Below, in pieces: positions 10,500 through 21,944 of a DNA stretch of 64,000 nt; the first letter of the stretch is position 1, and each line of letters begins with the position of its first letter. The position numbers and the translations under genes were made by a program. Origin of the DNA: Tiliqua scincoides (taxonomy: Eukaryota; Chordata; Lepidosauria; Squamata; Scincidae); NCBI RefSeq assembly GCF_035046505.1, contig NC_089823.1, forward strand, positions 224,772,604 to 224,836,603. The letters run 5' to 3'. The notes under the pieces were generated by a model that worked only from the letters and a program-made list of their open reading frames with translations, was not told where the DNA came from and did not search any database.

Positions 10500-10720
10500 A
10501 AAACATTAGAAGAGCCCCACTGGATCAGGCCAGAAGCCCACCTAGCCCAGCTTCCTGTATCTCTCAGTGGCCCACCAAATGCTTCAGGGAGCACACAAGA
10601 CAACAAACACAACCTGCGTCCTAGTGCCCTCCCCTGCATCTGGTAATCTGAGGTAGTCTACCCCTAAAACCAGGAGCTTGTACATACCTACCATGACTTG
10701 TAATCCATGATGAACCTGTG
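10500..10720 (-). mobile_element. CR1 LINE, 3' end fragment
   Basis: A reverse CR1 tail: GAAGAGCCCCACTGGATCAG, CAGCTTCCTGTATCTCTCAG, and a region close to GTGCCCTCCCCTGCATCTGG. 5'-truncated and non-coding. Confidence 0.8.
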
Positions 10721-10761
10721 GTGAAATGTTGCATGATGTGGCAAGAGTAGATAGAGAGAAT

Positions 10762-11132
10762 CAGTGACATAGTAAGAGGGGGTGCAAAGCACTAAGTTTT
10801 GCAGGGAGCCTCACCGCAGTGTGCAAGGGGCCCCTCCTCTTCCCCTTCAGAGCCATCATCATCATCATCATCATTAACAGTATTTATATTCAGCTTTTCA
10901 ACAACAAGTTCACAAATCGGTTTACAGAAAAAATCAAATAACTAATGGCTCCCTGTCCCAAAAGTGCTCACAAACTAAAAATGGAGCCATTCCAGGAGGG
11001 GGAGCAAAACAGGGGGATGCTCTTGCTATGTCACTGGAATGACTCAGAAGCAGAGAGGGAGGGCCCCTTGCATGCTGTGGTAAGGCTTCCTACAAAACCT
11101 AGTGCTTTGCACCCACTCTAGCTACACCACTG
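10762..11132. mobile_element. hAT-like MITE, family B, carrying an L3-like insertion
   Basis: Starts CAGTGACATAGTAAGAGG and ends CTAGCTACACCACTG. The interior from about 10856 to 10985 is foreign: a CAT run, AACAGTATTTATATTCAGC and CTCCCTGTCCCAAAAGTGC. That text matches a LINE-3'-end-like repeat also present at 46560. Confidence 0.7.
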
Positions 11133-11249
11133 GACAGAATTGTTCTCTCTCTCCCCCATGATACTAGAATGATACTTGAACTAGTGAAATTAATCTGCAG
11201 GAGGTTCAGAAGAAACAGAAGCATTATTTCACAGAATGCATACAGTAAT

Positions 11250-11587
11250 TAACTCCAAATTATGGAATTCATTGCCACAGGATGTAGTGACTGGCCCTGG
11301 GTTAGATGCCTTTTTAAAAAGGGGTTAGAAAAATTTATGGGAGGCATTATTATTATTAGACATGTGGAACCTCCAAGTAGCATATCCCTGCATGCCACAG
11401 AGCAGGAACAGATAAATGCAGAAGGTTGCTGGTTTCATGCCCCGCTTCTGAGTTTCCCAGCTGGCACCTGGCTCTGGCTGGCCAATGTTGGAAACAGGAT
11501 ACTTGTTTAAGCCATTTGTGCTCAACATTGCATATACACAACAGGGACCAAATGAGTACACCTGTGGCCCTGGCAAAAATGGGTTAA
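11250..11587 (+). mobile_element. Diverged CR1 fragment plus family F repeat
   Basis: TGGAATTCATTGCCACAGGA, GTAGTGACTGG and AAAGGGGTTAGAAAAATTTA mirror the CR1 'WNSLPQDV' and 'F(K)RGLDKF' coding text, followed by a decayed tail. From about 11505 a family F copy follows (GCATATACACAACAGGGACC ... AAAAATGGGTTAA). Confidence 0.6.
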
Positions 11588-13539
11588 GTGGATCTTTGGT
11601 CCGATTCAGCTACCCAAGATCTGCTGTAGCTCTGGAATCTATTTAAATGCCAGAATTGACACCAAGTAATGGTGAAGTGGTGACATCAAACGGTACTACC
11701 CGCACAGTTTAATACAGTTCACCAGCCATGTTGTTACAGGCCAACATGGCTCCTGTTATTCTGGGCATTTTCTACCTTTCTTCTGCTGTAAAGCTCAAGC
11801 CCAGTTCCCAGTTGGTCTCCCATCCAGGCACTGACCAGACTTTGTTCATGGGCTTCTCTCAGCTGCTTGTCTGTCCATGGCAGTATGGGAGATGTTGATG
11901 GGTCTCTTATTCCAGGTAATGTTGAGGCATGTTGTAATACACTTGGCAGAGGTGAGAGAGAGAAAGGTTTCACTTGAAAGGCAGTGCAATTCCAAGATGT
12001 TTTCTCAGAAGTAAATTCCACTGTGTTCAGTACAGCTTGTTCTCAAGGAAGTGTGCATGGGATTGCAACCCGAAGGATGCCAGCAATTCTTTTTTGAAAG
12101 CACAGACTTGTGAGCTGCACACAGAAGAGATAACTCATGCACTTAGGCTGCAATCTCCTTGGGGCAAGGACCCATTTTGCTTTTGCTCTATAAAGCACCA
12201 TGAATACTCATCATCACACCAGAGAAATATATTTTTATCATGCAAACAAGCAGAGTGTGACAGGAAGACACATTTTTACCACACAACAAATGTGCAGAAA
12301 CACATCCAGTACTTTCATCTATTTCCATGTCTCTCAGCACCTCCTCACGAAACATCAGCACAGAACGAACTGGGAGAGTGCAGCTACTCTGGACTGTCAC
12401 TGTGGTGGGAATAGCTGTCTTTCACTGGTTTTTTCCCCTGCTCCCCCCCCCCAACTGGTCTCAAACTCATTTCACAGGAGGTCAAATTCACATATGTGAC
12501 CTGAATGCCCTTTACTGCACTCTGGTGATAACATCTAACATAACATAAGTTGAACTCCTGATCCCTTGGCTGTCCGCAAGTCTTCTAGCAGTTGCAGGAA
12601 AGCCCTGTAAACTATACCAAGGCCTAGATTTCCCGAGATGGATGACAATGGTAATTAAAATGGTCTTTTCTGTGGTGGACACCATTAGCTCAGCAACAGC
12701 CGAAGGTAAATTGTTAAGCGCAGTCAACATATTAGAATTTGTCAACTATATCCATTGTGGCACTAATACATTCTGGAGATTAAGTAGTACCAAATGAGGG
12801 TTAATGCTCAGGAATGCGCTCCGGTTGGTGTTTGTTAGGATTTTTCTTCTCCATATTTTATTCCTGAGATCGTACAATATTTTCTTTACAATTTCAAGGT
12901 GAAACTACACGTTACGTGAAGTCTGTCATTAATGGATGGACTTAAAACAGGAAGTAGATTGGAAGTGCCCCTTTTTAGTAAAACAAAAACAGAACCCCTC
13001 AGCAAAAGAGGATCTGGTCAGGCTTGGGACTCTGAAACATGGGGAGAGGGTTGATGCCCCTCATCCATTTTCTTATCAAAAACCCCTCAGCTGGCTATTA
13101 ACCCCCCAAACAGCTGTTATCTACTTTGAAGGGGATAGTTTTGGGTAGAAATAAGGGGAAAGAGTGAATCTCTCTCCCTGTGAGCCATGGTCTTGAGTCA
13201 GATCAGCCCCCTTGCAGCTGTTTTTTTTTTTACTAAACAGCACCACTCCCAATCCATTTCCTGTGATAAGTGCCGCCATTCATAGCAGGCTTTATGTAAT
13301 GAGATATTTGGTCCTCTTCTAAGTCACTCATGGTAAAGAAGGAAACAGCATGAATCTCGCTTCTTCAGTTCGCAAACAAAAGTGATAATTTTCTCATCTT
13401 CACAGCATACATTGAGAAACATAGACAGTAATGAGAACACAACATGTTCGATTTGGACTTGGGAGACCTGGGTTCCGTTTAGCCACAAGACACCTTGGGC
13501 AAGGCACCACCTCCCAGCCTAGTTTATATCCTCGGCTGT
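11588..13539. other. Intergenic, no gene seen
   Basis: A degraded family A copy lies at about 12000-12075 (TCTCAGAAGTAAATTCCACT ... GGGATTGCAACCC). Otherwise unassigned. Reading frames of up to 146 codons have no domain. Confidence 0.35.
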
Positions 13540-13725
13540 CAACGTATTTATTTTCCACATTTTTATACCACCCTTCCTCCAAGGAGCTCAGGGTGGTGTA
13601 CATGGTTCCTCCCCTCCTTTTGTCCTCACCACAACCCTGTGAGCTTGGTGAGGCTGAGGGGTAGTGACTGGCCCAAGGTCGCCCAGGAAGCTTCATGGCT
13701 GAACATAGATTTGAACCTGGATCTT
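13540..13725 (-). mobile_element. L3/L2-like LINE 3' fragment
   Basis: TTTATACCACCCTTCCTCCA then GAGCTCAGGGTGGTGTACAT is the reverse of the 'ACCGCCCTGAGC...GGGCGGTATAAA' tail found in amniote L2/L3 elements; a plus-strand version occurs at 15050. Confidence 0.6.
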
Positions 13726-13767
13726 CCAAGTCTAAGTCCCAAATCCCAAACCATATTCGGGATAAAG

Positions 13768-14143
13768 CAGTGTTTCTCAAACTTTGAGGGAGCTTTACTC
13801 CCTCAGGAAGTCTTTGTGGGGGTGGGGCTAGGGCAGTGATACAATCCCCAGGATCACATCACTAAGGGAGGGCGAGGGGCGTGCTTTCCACTTTATGTAA
13901 GTAGGGCTGCTGGAGGCTGCAGAAGGTGCAGGAAGGCCTGCGCACCCCTCCCCCGGCACCTCCTGCAGCCCGCTGCTGCCCTAGCTACATAAAGTAAATG
14001 GAAAGCACCCCCCTTTGTCTCCCCCATAGCAACACGATCCTGGGGATCACTTCCCTGCCTCTCCCCTTCCCCCGCCCCTTAAAGGGACAAGGGAACCTTT
14101 ACACAAACTGGCGGGTCACGACCCACCAGTTTGAGAACCACTG
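13768..14143. mobile_element. hAT-type MITE, family E, with perfect target duplication
   Basis: 376 bp, beginning CAGTGTTTCTCAAACTTTG and ending CCAGTTTGAGAACCACTG. It is flanked on both sides by the same 8-mer GGATAAAG (13760-13767 and 14144-14151). Long internal inverted arms around GGAAAGCAC. Non-autonomous. Confidence 0.9.
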
Positions 14144-14727
14144 GGATAAAGTACTGAACACTATACTAGGTATTGCAATTGCGGCCTGCCTCAGCAACCA
14201 GAGGCTCCTGCTTCGGTTGTTACTTTGTAAGCTTTAAAAACAAATGTGCTTTCCTTTAGATCCTTTTGTATAGACTACAGATGCTTTCTTTCATCTTTAT
14301 TTTCTGCTTCAAAGGTTACATTTCAATCTTGCCTAATGTTCATTACTGGAAAAACACGCATGCACTAAATAGTTGCTGTATGGCTGAAATTGCATCCATG
14401 GTTGATTTAGCACAATGGCTATTTTTCAGATGAAATAAGTGGTCATAATTAATTGTATATCCTTTAGAGCAGTGATGTTATTGGCACTCCTAAATCCACG
14501 GAGGCTAATTTGAAGCCACACATTCCATTGTCACATTGGAAAGTATGGGGAGGGGATGAGGCAGCCTTTCTGCAAATAATGATCTGCGTGTATAGACCTC
14601 TATACAGGCTTTAATATCATTTGCTGCTGATTTGGCATCCTTATTCTGAAACACATTTCCTCAAAGTCCATCCTATTAATTTCAATAGAAGTTAAAAAGG
14701 TCAACATCAATAACTGAAGATCATTAA
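14144..14727. other. Intergenic, no gene seen
   Basis: AT-rich unique sequence with no recognised signal. Confidence 0.3.
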
Positions 14728-14945
14728 AACATAAGAAGTGCCCCATTGGAACAAGCCAAAGGCCCATTTAGTCCACCTTCCTGTATCTCACAGGGGCCCA
14801 CCAGGTGCCTCAGGGAGAACACAAGACAACAAGAGACTTGAATCCTGGTGCCCTCCTTTGCATCTGGCATTTTGAAGTAGCCTACTTCTAAAATCAGGGG
14901 CACTAAAAGCACACTCATCATGGCTTGTAACCTGTAGATTCACCT
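14728..14945 (-). mobile_element. CR1 LINE, 3' end fragment
   Basis: A reverse CR1 tail starting ACATAAGAAGTGCCCCATTG, then CCTTCCTGTATCTCACAGGG and CATCTGGCATTTTGAAGTAG. Non-coding. Confidence 0.8.
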
Positions 14946-14987
14946 TAGTTTTATATATGGTCACCATATCTATACCTGAAGTGGATC

Positions 14988-15130
14988 TTGGGCCAGTCAC
15001 TTTCTCTCAGCCTCACCTACCTCACAGGGTTGTTGTGAGGACAAGAAGGAGGGGGGAGCAGCTGTGTAAACCGCTCTGAGCTCTTTGGAGGAAGGGCGGT
15101 ATAAAAATGTGAATAAATAAATAAATAAAT
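14988..15130 (+). mobile_element. L2/L3-like LINE 3' tail
   Basis: GGGCCAGTCACTTTCTCTCA, CAGGGTTGTTGTGAGGA, AAACCGCTCTGAGC and GAAGGGCGGTATAAA, then an AAAT-type tail array. Characteristic 3' end of this LINE group. Confidence 0.75.
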
Positions 15131-15801
15131 CTTAGTCAAATCACCCATTGCCCTCAATCCTACTAGTGGTGTAGTGCACTGGCTTTCCTGGGGAGGTCAA
15201 GGGGAGCAAAAGCCCCAGGACACCACCCCAAGGAGGTGGCATTTTGACCCTTCCCCCACCACCATTTTTTTTTTAACCAAGCCCGTTTTCAGACCCATTT
15301 TTGGGGCCTCCCCGCCCCATTGCAGAAGGCCTTTTGAGAAAACCAGAAGTGACTTTTTGTGGGGGGTAGGCAGCATTTTGCAGTCCTTGCCCCGGGAAGC
15401 ACAGGGGCTAGGTTCTCAATTGGTGTGGTGTGATGAGCCAAGAGGCACTGATCCAGGACACACACACCCCAGCCACAAATCTCACTGTGCAAGTCTGGGT
15501 CTCTAAGATTAGCCTGCCTCACAGGTTGCTGTGAAATACAACACCTTGACCCCCATTAGAAAACTAGTTTTCCAAAGCCCAGCTGGTCCACTATCCTTGG
15601 GGGCTGCAATGGGTTGGAGAAAATGAATTTCTTTCCACAATGAAGACCCACATCTTTTATTATTGTGCGCTCTCATTATGTCTCATTAACAACCAAAACA
15701 AAAATGGAAAGCATGAGAAAAACTAAATTATTTTTTTTTTATCTTTTGCCACTGAATGCAATTTTGGAATTTCTAAACCTATGATATTGAGCTAAACAAG
15801 T
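15131..15801. other. Intergenic, no gene seen
   Basis: Unique sequence with no coding or RNA signal that I can support. Confidence 0.3.
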
Positions 15802-15983
15802 TAGGGCACAATCCTAACTCACTTTCCAGCCCCGACATAAGGGCAATGCAGCTCCAAGGTAAGGGAACAAACATTCCCTTACCTTGAGGAGGTCTCCATG
15901 ACTGCCACCCAACTGCAGGATGCAATACACACCCCATTGGCACCTCTATGCAGTGCTGGAAAGTTGGTTAGGATTTGGGCCTT
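15802..15983. repeat. Palindromic repeat, family C
   Basis: TAGGGCACAATCCTAACTCA ... AAGGTAAGGGAACAAACATTCCC-like centre ... TTGGTTAGGATTTGGGCC. Ends are approximate inverted complements. Confidence 0.7.
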
Positions 15984-16117
15984 AGTTGCAAACAAACTTC
16001 AACTCTGATGTTTTCAATGGAAGTTACAATTGACTGTTGCTGGATTTGCACCTAAATGAAGGTTCAATGACAATATAAGAGCATTTGAGAAAATGTATCT
16101 CTGGATTAGTGTTAGTT

Positions 16118-16161
<44 letters not shown>

Positions 16162-17552
16162 AATGGATCTGCTTTCCCTGATTGCTTTATCAAATGCAAT
16201 TTTATTAGTTTGAATCTTCTGGGAAGGGTCTGTTTTAATAATGCGTAAAAGAACTGTCTAGTGGTTGACTCTTGGCATTGGTTTGATACTTAATATAATC
16301 TGTAATTACTCTAGTAGTGTCAGTGTTGGCTAGCCTGTTAAGGTCATTGGCAAGCTATACTATGTAGCACTTGGTGTACAAGTACATCCTTGCATTGATT
16401 GATATCCAAGCTTTATGGAAGGGTTTTAATTTTGTCCTTGAAGCTCCTCTTAAGAACTGCTGTCAACATGTATCCTTCCCTATGATGCATCACACAGAAA
16501 TCTTGGGACAGATTTAGAGTTATGACCTTCGACCAGTTGGGCACTACATGTCCTTTGAACAATGTATTTAACCACAGGGGCCTTGCACTGCCAGTACTAG
16601 TTTTCTGGCAGCACAGAGTGCAAAAGCCAGGGTGCCATTGTGTGTTTCTGGGTTACTGCTGCAAATGGGCAGCAGTGCAGCACATGAGGTGGTGTCTCCA
16701 AAAGCTTCCGTTGGTGCCAGTAAGAGGTGTAGCAGGGGTATGCCATGGGCAGGGAGGAGTGGGCAGAGGGAGTTTGGGGCGAGGAGGGATGATTGGATCC
16801 TGGTGGCAGCAACCTGTTTCAGGATTATATCCCCTCTTTCCCAGGCCACCCGTGTTACGTGAAAATCTCCTTTTCCCTTCCAAGTTGTGATTTTGTATGT
16901 ATTATGGACTAAAACTCATGCAGGTCAAACCTCAGAATACCTTCCCCCCAGTACACTTTTCCAAGGCCCTGGTAAAAGTCACAAGTTTAGCAAAGCTCAG
17001 GGTGATTACATCCCCTCCTCCAGTCAAGGAGCATCTCCTGATTCAATCACTGTTATGCAAAACAAGCATGCACCTCCAGAGGAAGAAGTCTATTGTTCTA
17101 TTGTTGTAGCTTTATCACTCTTAAACTCCTTATGCAAACTGCCTCCCTCCCCCAGTCTTGGGTGATACCCAGTCTTCATGTTCTTGCATGCTCCACTTGT
17201 CCTACTGTGTGTAATGAGCATGCGCCTCTAGGACAGCTCTAAGTCACATCCGGGTCATTCATATCCAGCTTCCAGGTCAGCCAAGCCCCTTTTAAGAGAG
17301 AACTCCGCCACATGGCTCTCTCTCTGGCTGCCCCCCTCCAAGGCAAAGGTCCTCCCCTCCCCAACTGCTCCCCAGGACAGGTAACTATCCTGCGTTTCTG
17401 AAACTCTTTCCCTTCTTCCCCATCTATTCCTCCCTTCTTCCCCCATCTTTAGTTAGCAAACTGGGTTTAGCAGATTAAGGGACCCCTAAAATCCTTCCCT
17501 ACAACCTATCCGTTTCTGATTCCTTCTTGGATGCACCAAATACATAGCACAT
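15984..17552. other. Intergenic; AG microsatellite; no gene seen
   Basis: An AG dinucleotide array at about 16121-16156. The rest is unassigned: frames of up to 122 codons between 16.5 and 17.2 kb lack any domain and exist on both strands at once. Confidence 0.35.
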
Positions 17553-20277
17553 GCAACCACCACTCCTGTTGTGAGCGAAGAGTCCATGACTCGCTGCAGT
17601 ACAGAAGTGTACTCAGGACGCAAGCTCTGTAGACCTGGATCTTGGTATGTTCCGTCAGCTTCTTGTTGGACCAGACTCTCTTTGTGAGTCTGGAAAATGT
17701 GGTAGCTGCTTTACCGATGCGCTTGTTTAGCTCGGTATCGAGAGAAAGAGTGTCGGAGATCGTTGAGCCAAGGTACACAAAGTCATGGACAACCTCCAGT
17801 TCATGCTCAGAGATTGTAATGCAGGGAGGTGAGTCCACATCCTGAACCATGACCTGTGTTTTCTTCAGGCTGATTGTCAGTCCAAAATCTTGGCAGGCCT
17901 TGCTAAAACGATCCATGAGCTGCTGGAGATCTTTGGCAGAGTGGGTAGTGACAGCTGCATCGTCGGCAAAGAGGAAGTCACGCAGACATTTCAGCTGGAC
18001 TTTGGATTTTGCTCTCAGTCTGGAGAGGTTGAAGAGCTTTCCGTCTGATCTGGTCCAGAGATAGATGCCTTCTGTTGCAGTTCCAAAGGCCTGCTTCAGC
18101 AGGACAGTGAAGAAAATCCCAAACAAGGTTGGTGCAAGAACACAGCCCTGCTTCACTCCGCTTCGGATGTCAAAAGGGTCTGATGTGGAGCCATCGAAGA
18201 CAACAGTGCCCTTCATGTCCTTGTGGAAAGATCTGATGATGCTGAGGAGCCTGGGTGGACATCCGATCTTGGGGAGAATCTTGAAGAGGCCGTCTCTGCT
18301 GACCAGGTCGAAAGCCTTTGTGAGATCTATGAAGGCTATAAAGAGTGGCTGTCGTTGTTCCCTGCATTTCTCCTGCAGTTGTCTAAGGGAGAATACCATA
18401 TCAGTGGTGGACCTGTTGGCTCGGAATCCACACTGCGATTCTGGATAGACGCTCTCTGCAAGTACCTGGAGCCTCTTTAGTGCAACTCGGGCAAACAGCT
18501 TTCCTACAACGCTAAGGAGAGAGATGCCACGGTAGTTGTTGCAGTCACCCCTGTCACCTTTGTTCTTGTACAGCATGATGATGTTTGCATCCCTCATGTC
18601 TTGAGGTACTCCACCTTCTCTCCAGCAGAGACAGAGGATTTCATGCAGCTCAGTGACGATGATCTCTTTGCAGCATTTTAGGACTTCAGCAGGGATGCTG
18701 TCTTTTCCAGGTGCCTTGCCAAAGGCAAGGGAGTCCAGGGCCACGTGAAGTTCTTCTAGGGTTGGTTCACTGTCAAGCTCTTCCAGCACAGGCAGGCACT
18801 CAATGTTGTTCAGTGCTTCTTCGGTGACTACATTTTCTCTGGAATATAGCTCAGAGTAGTGCTGCACCCAGCGTTCCATCTGCTGCGCCCGATCCTGGAT
18901 GACCTCGCCTGTGGCAGACTTCAGAGGGGCAATTTTCCTCTGTGTTGGACCTAGGGCCTGCTTGATACCGTCATACATCCCCTTGATGTTGCCCGTGTCA
19001 GCTGCTATCTGTATCTCGGAACAGAGCTGGAGCCAGTAGTCGTTAGCACATCTCCTGGCAGTCTGTTGGACTTTGCTGCGAGCAGTTCGGAGGACCTGCA
19101 GGTTGCGCTCACTGGGACAGGCCTTGTATGCTGCTTGAGCTCTCCTCTTTTCCTCAATGACTGGTGTCAACTCCTCAGAGTGGGCTTCAAACCAGTCTGC
19201 CGCCTTGTTGGTCTTCTTGCCGAATATGGACAAGGCGGTGTTGTAAACGGTATTCTTGAAATGTTCCCATCTGTTGGATGCGTTTGTGTCAGCCGGGCCT
19301 GGAAGAGATTCCTCAAGCGCTCGTGCAAATTCCTCCACTTTTCTCGGATCCTGGGTCTTGCTGGTATCAATGCGAGGTCTTCCTTTCTTTTTCGTGTGAT
19401 ACAGTCGCTTTGTTTGCAGTTTCACTCTGCTGCACACCAGGGAGTGGTCAGTGTCGCAGGCAGCACCATGATAACTGCGTGTGATCTTGATGCTGGGAAG
19501 GCTGGAGCGTCTGGTGAGGATCAGGTCGAGCTGGTGCCAGTGCTTTGATCTTGGATGTCTCCAAGAGACTCTATGTTGGGGCTTTGTGTTGAAGAACGTG
19601 TTGCTGACACAGAGACCGTGATGACAGCAAAACTCTAGCAGGCATTGGCCATTTCCGTTCATCCTCCCAGTGCCAAACTGACCTAAGCAAGTGGGCCATG
19701 AACTGTTATCAGCACCAACTCTAGCATTGAAATCGCCGAGGATGAACAATGGCTCTTTTACAGGGATTTTCTTGACAGTGGTGGCCAGGTCATCATAGAA
19801 TTTGTCTTTGGCTTCTGCTGGAGACGACAGAGTCGGTGCATAAGCACTGATGAGAGTGACAGGTCCTGCTGATGACTGGAGCTGCAGGGACAAAATTCTT
19901 TCACTTCCCACAGTAGGTGGGATGATGGATTTCAGCAGGGTATTTCTGACCGCAAAGCCAACGCCATGTTCCCTGGTTTCGTTTGGTGGTTTTCCCTGCC
20001 AGAAAAATGAGAAATTTCTCTCCTTGACAGATCCGGAATCTGGCAGCCTAGTCTCTTGAAGGGCGACGATGTCCATCTGCAGTCTGCTCAGCTCCATGTC
20101 GATGACAGCTGTTTTGCGTGCGTCGTCTATTTCTTGCAGGTCATCAGAGAAGCCAGGTGTCATTGTCCTAACGTTCCAGGTGCCCAGCTTTAGGGCAGTA
20201 GTTTTCTGTTTTCTGTTGCATGGTGCAGAGTTGTCGATCCGCTTGTCGGTTTTCACCCTAAACCCCACGCACCCCAT
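17506..20277 (-). CDS. LINE ORF: APE endonuclease-reverse transcriptase, 3' end displaced
   Basis: An open frame of 923 codons. Residues about 30-260 form an APE-type endonuclease with LGTWNVRTM, LQETRL, ILGDFNARVG and DTDHSLV (catalytic Asn, Glu, Asp/Asn and Asp-His in order). Residues about 480-760 form a reverse transcriptase with KAPGKDSIPAEVLK, FIDLTKAFD, GVKQGCVLAPTLF, FADDAA (the catalytic box, with FADD for YADD) and YLGSTIS. The frame has no internal stop. The last 20 or so codons (17506-17562) are flanking DNA entered after the inversion breakpoint, not element sequence. The product would nick target DNA and copy its own RNA, but this copy lacks its 3' end in the right orientation, so it is probably inactive. 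The start is the first in-frame ATG after the 5' region; translation in this family is not established. Confidence 0.85.
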   Translation of the reverse strand: MGCVGFRVKTDKRIDNSAPCNRKQKTTALKLGTWNVRTMTPGFSDDLQEIDDARKTAVIDMELSRLQMDIVALQETRLPDSGSVKERNFSFFWQGKPPNETREHGVGFAVRNTLLKSIIPPTVGSERILSLQLQSSAGPVTLISAYAPTLSSPAEAKDKFYDDLATTVKKIPVKEPLFILGDFNARVGADNSSWPTCLGQFGTGRMNGNGQCLLEFCCHHGLCVSNTFFNTKPQHRVSWRHPRSKHWHQLDLILTRRSSLPSIKITRSYHGAACDTDHSLVCSRVKLQTKRLYHTKKKGRPRIDTSKTQDPRKVEEFARALEESLPGPADTNASNRWEHFKNTVYNTALSIFGKKTNKAADWFEAHSEELTPVIEEKRRAQAAYKACPSERNLQVLRTARSKVQQTARRCANDYWLQLCSEIQIAADTGNIKGMYDGIKQALGPTQRKIAPLKSATGEVIQDRAQQMERWVQHYSELYSRENVVTEEALNNIECLPVLEELDSEPTLEELHVALDSLAFGKAPGKDSIPAEVLKCCKEIIVTELHEILCLCWREGGVPQDMRDANIIMLYKNKGDRGDCNNYRGISLLSVVGKLFARVALKRLQVLAESVYPESQCGFRANRSTTDMVFSLRQLQEKCREQRQPLFIAFIDLTKAFDLVSRDGLFKILPKIGCPPRLLSIIRSFHKDMKGTVVFDGSTSDPFDIRSGVKQGCVLAPTLFGIFFTVLLKQAFGTATEGIYLWTRSDGKLFNLSRLRAKSKVQLKCLRDFLFADDAAVTTHSAKDLQQLMDRFSKACQDFGLTISLKKTQVMVQDVDSPPCITISEHELEVVHDFVYLGSTISDTLSLDTELNKRIGKAATTFSRLTKRVWSNKKLTEHTKIQVYRACVLSTLLYCSESWTLRSQQEWWLHVLCIWCIQEGIRNG
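17553..17562. repeat. Target-site duplication, left
   Basis: GCAACCACCA, identical to 21173-21182 and bordering the rearranged LINE. Confidence 0.8.
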
Positions 20278-21172
20278 GAGGTTAACGGACCGTGGCGAGG
20301 CAACACCTTACTGGCTGGGGACTGCCCAGCTTAAGGCAGGCGGTAGCTGCCCAATGAGATGCAATGATCTCTCCCACCGTCGGAAGCAGCCCCTGGCATC
20401 ATGCTCTACGCCAATCGAGCAAAGACTTATAACCGGTAAACTGCTGCTTCCCGTGTTGTGCCGACGCCGTATGGCGAAGTTGGAGTGTCCTCTCCAGTGC
20501 GCGAAGCCTGGGTAAAGAAGGTATGGAGGATAGGCTGTTACCCATGCAGCAAATCCCCCCTCTCCACGTCGCTGGAATGGTCCAATGGAAAGGCAGAGGA
20601 AACTGAGCGCTTTCCACATGCGCTGCCTCCGACGCATCCTCGGCATCACCTGGCAGGACAAAGTTCCAAACAACACAGTCCTGGAACGTGCTGGAATCCC
20701 TAGCATGTATGCACTGCTGAAACAGAGACGCCTGCGTTGGCTCGGTCATGTTGTGAGAATGGATGATGGCCGGATCCCAAAGGATCTCCTCTATGGAGAA
20801 CTCGTGCAAGGATAGCGCCCTACAGGTAGACCACAGCTGCGATACAAGGACATCTGCAAGAGGGATCTGAAGGCCTTAGGGATGGACCTCAACAAGTGGG
20901 AAACCCTGGCCTCTGAGCGGCCCGCTTGGAGGCAGGCTGTGCAGCATGGCCTTTCCCAGTTTGAAGAGACACTTTGCCAACAGTCTGAGGCAAAGAGGCA
21001 AAGGAAGGTCCATAGCCAGGGAGACATACCAGGGACAGACTGCACTTGCTCCCGGTGTGGAAGGGATTGTCACTCCCGGATTGGCCTTTTCAGCCACACT
21101 AGACGCTGTTCCAGAACCACCTTTCACAGCGCGATACCATAGTCTTTCGAGACTGAAGGTTGCCAATACAAA
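17563..21172 (-). mobile_element. Non-LTR retrotransposon (LINE) with 5' inversion, twin-primed
   Basis: A single insertion made of two oppositely oriented parts. From 17563 to about 20585 the element reads on the minus strand (5' untranslated region, endonuclease, reverse transcriptase). From about 20585 to 21172 the matching 3' part reads on the plus strand and ends ...CTTTCGAGACTGAAGGTTGCC. Protein text stops after CSESWTLRSQQE on one side and resumes at RKLSAFHMRCLRRILG on the other, so the two parts are contiguous in the parent element. Identical 10-bp repeats GCAACCACCA flank the whole. This is what twin priming produces. The clade is uncertain: the endonuclease is APE type, and the layout resembles RTE/'craniofacial development protein 2-like' proteins. 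Confidence 0.88.
20585..21145 (+). pseudogene. Displaced C-terminal part of the same LINE ORF
   Basis: Reads LSAFHMRCLRRILGITWQD, LKQRRLRWLGHVVRMDD, then after an in-frame TAG at 20813-20815 continues RPTGRPQLRYKD ... CSRCGRDCHSRIGLFSHTRR, a terminal zinc-knuckle-like cysteine/histidine cluster. It is the carboxyl end of the protein encoded on the other strand, separated from it by the 5' inversion. Confidence 0.85.
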
Positions 21173-21182
21173 GCAACCACCA
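21173..21182. repeat. Target-site duplication, right
   Basis: GCAACCACCA, identical to 17553-17562. Confidence 0.8.
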
Positions 21183-21944
21183 TAAAAGCTAGGTACATTT
21201 TCCAAGTACTAGAACCAAGAAATGTATTATGTTTACCTTTGTGTGTTTTGTAATAAAAATATAATCTTTGATTGAACATTACCTTTCTCCCGGTCTCCTC
21301 TTTAAGCTACAAGGGAATTTCTTTGCATTACGCTGTTTTGTTATCCAGCCTGCGATCCTGAGGTTTCCAAAAAGGGTAATATAATAATTCCCCTTAAAAC
21401 ATAACAGCCCTTTTTGGTAACACCCGCACCTTTACTTTCTTTGGATATATTCTGGCTAAATGGTTGGCATAGGCCCAAGGAGACACACAGGCAATGGGGG
21501 TGGGTGGGTAAGTAAAACATGTTTTTAAAACATGTAAGTAAAACATGTTATTACTTACCTCCTGCTGGTTGTCTGATTGCCCCAGCACCATTGGATGAAG
21601 CATGCACTCTGGTAAGGCAGCTGCCTCAGTGCTGATGGTGGGGGATAGAACAAATACATTAAATACAGTGGGTTTAGTATGCATCTTCCAAGGAAAGTGG
21701 TGTGTGGGGGAAATCAGCTTTCAAGCATGAAATTAGCTATTATTGGATCAATGGCCATAATTTTTTAAATAGTTTTTATCATGTTTTTTAAATTCTTTCT
21801 TAGGGGAGAAGCCATCAAGAGCCTTGCCCAAAGTGATGATCCACAGAGAGGTACAAGGTAGCAAGCAGAAGTGACTCAGCTTGTTTCCGCATGACTCAGT
21901 GCAGTCAGGCCATTGGCCTAGCTGCACATTTTCAACTCTGGCAG
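21183..21944. other. Intergenic, no gene seen
   Basis: AT-rich sequence with a short duplication of AAACATGTAAGTA near 21520-21545. No coding signal. Confidence 0.3.

Noticed and set aside
11974-12414. 146-codon plus-strand frame
   Set aside because: No domain or homology recognised, overlaps a degraded repeat, and no splice or promoter signal supports it.
20585-21205. Independent plus-strand zinc-finger or unknown protein gene
   Set aside because: The text is the C-terminus of the adjacent LINE protein, displaced by 5' inversion; the target duplication encloses both parts.
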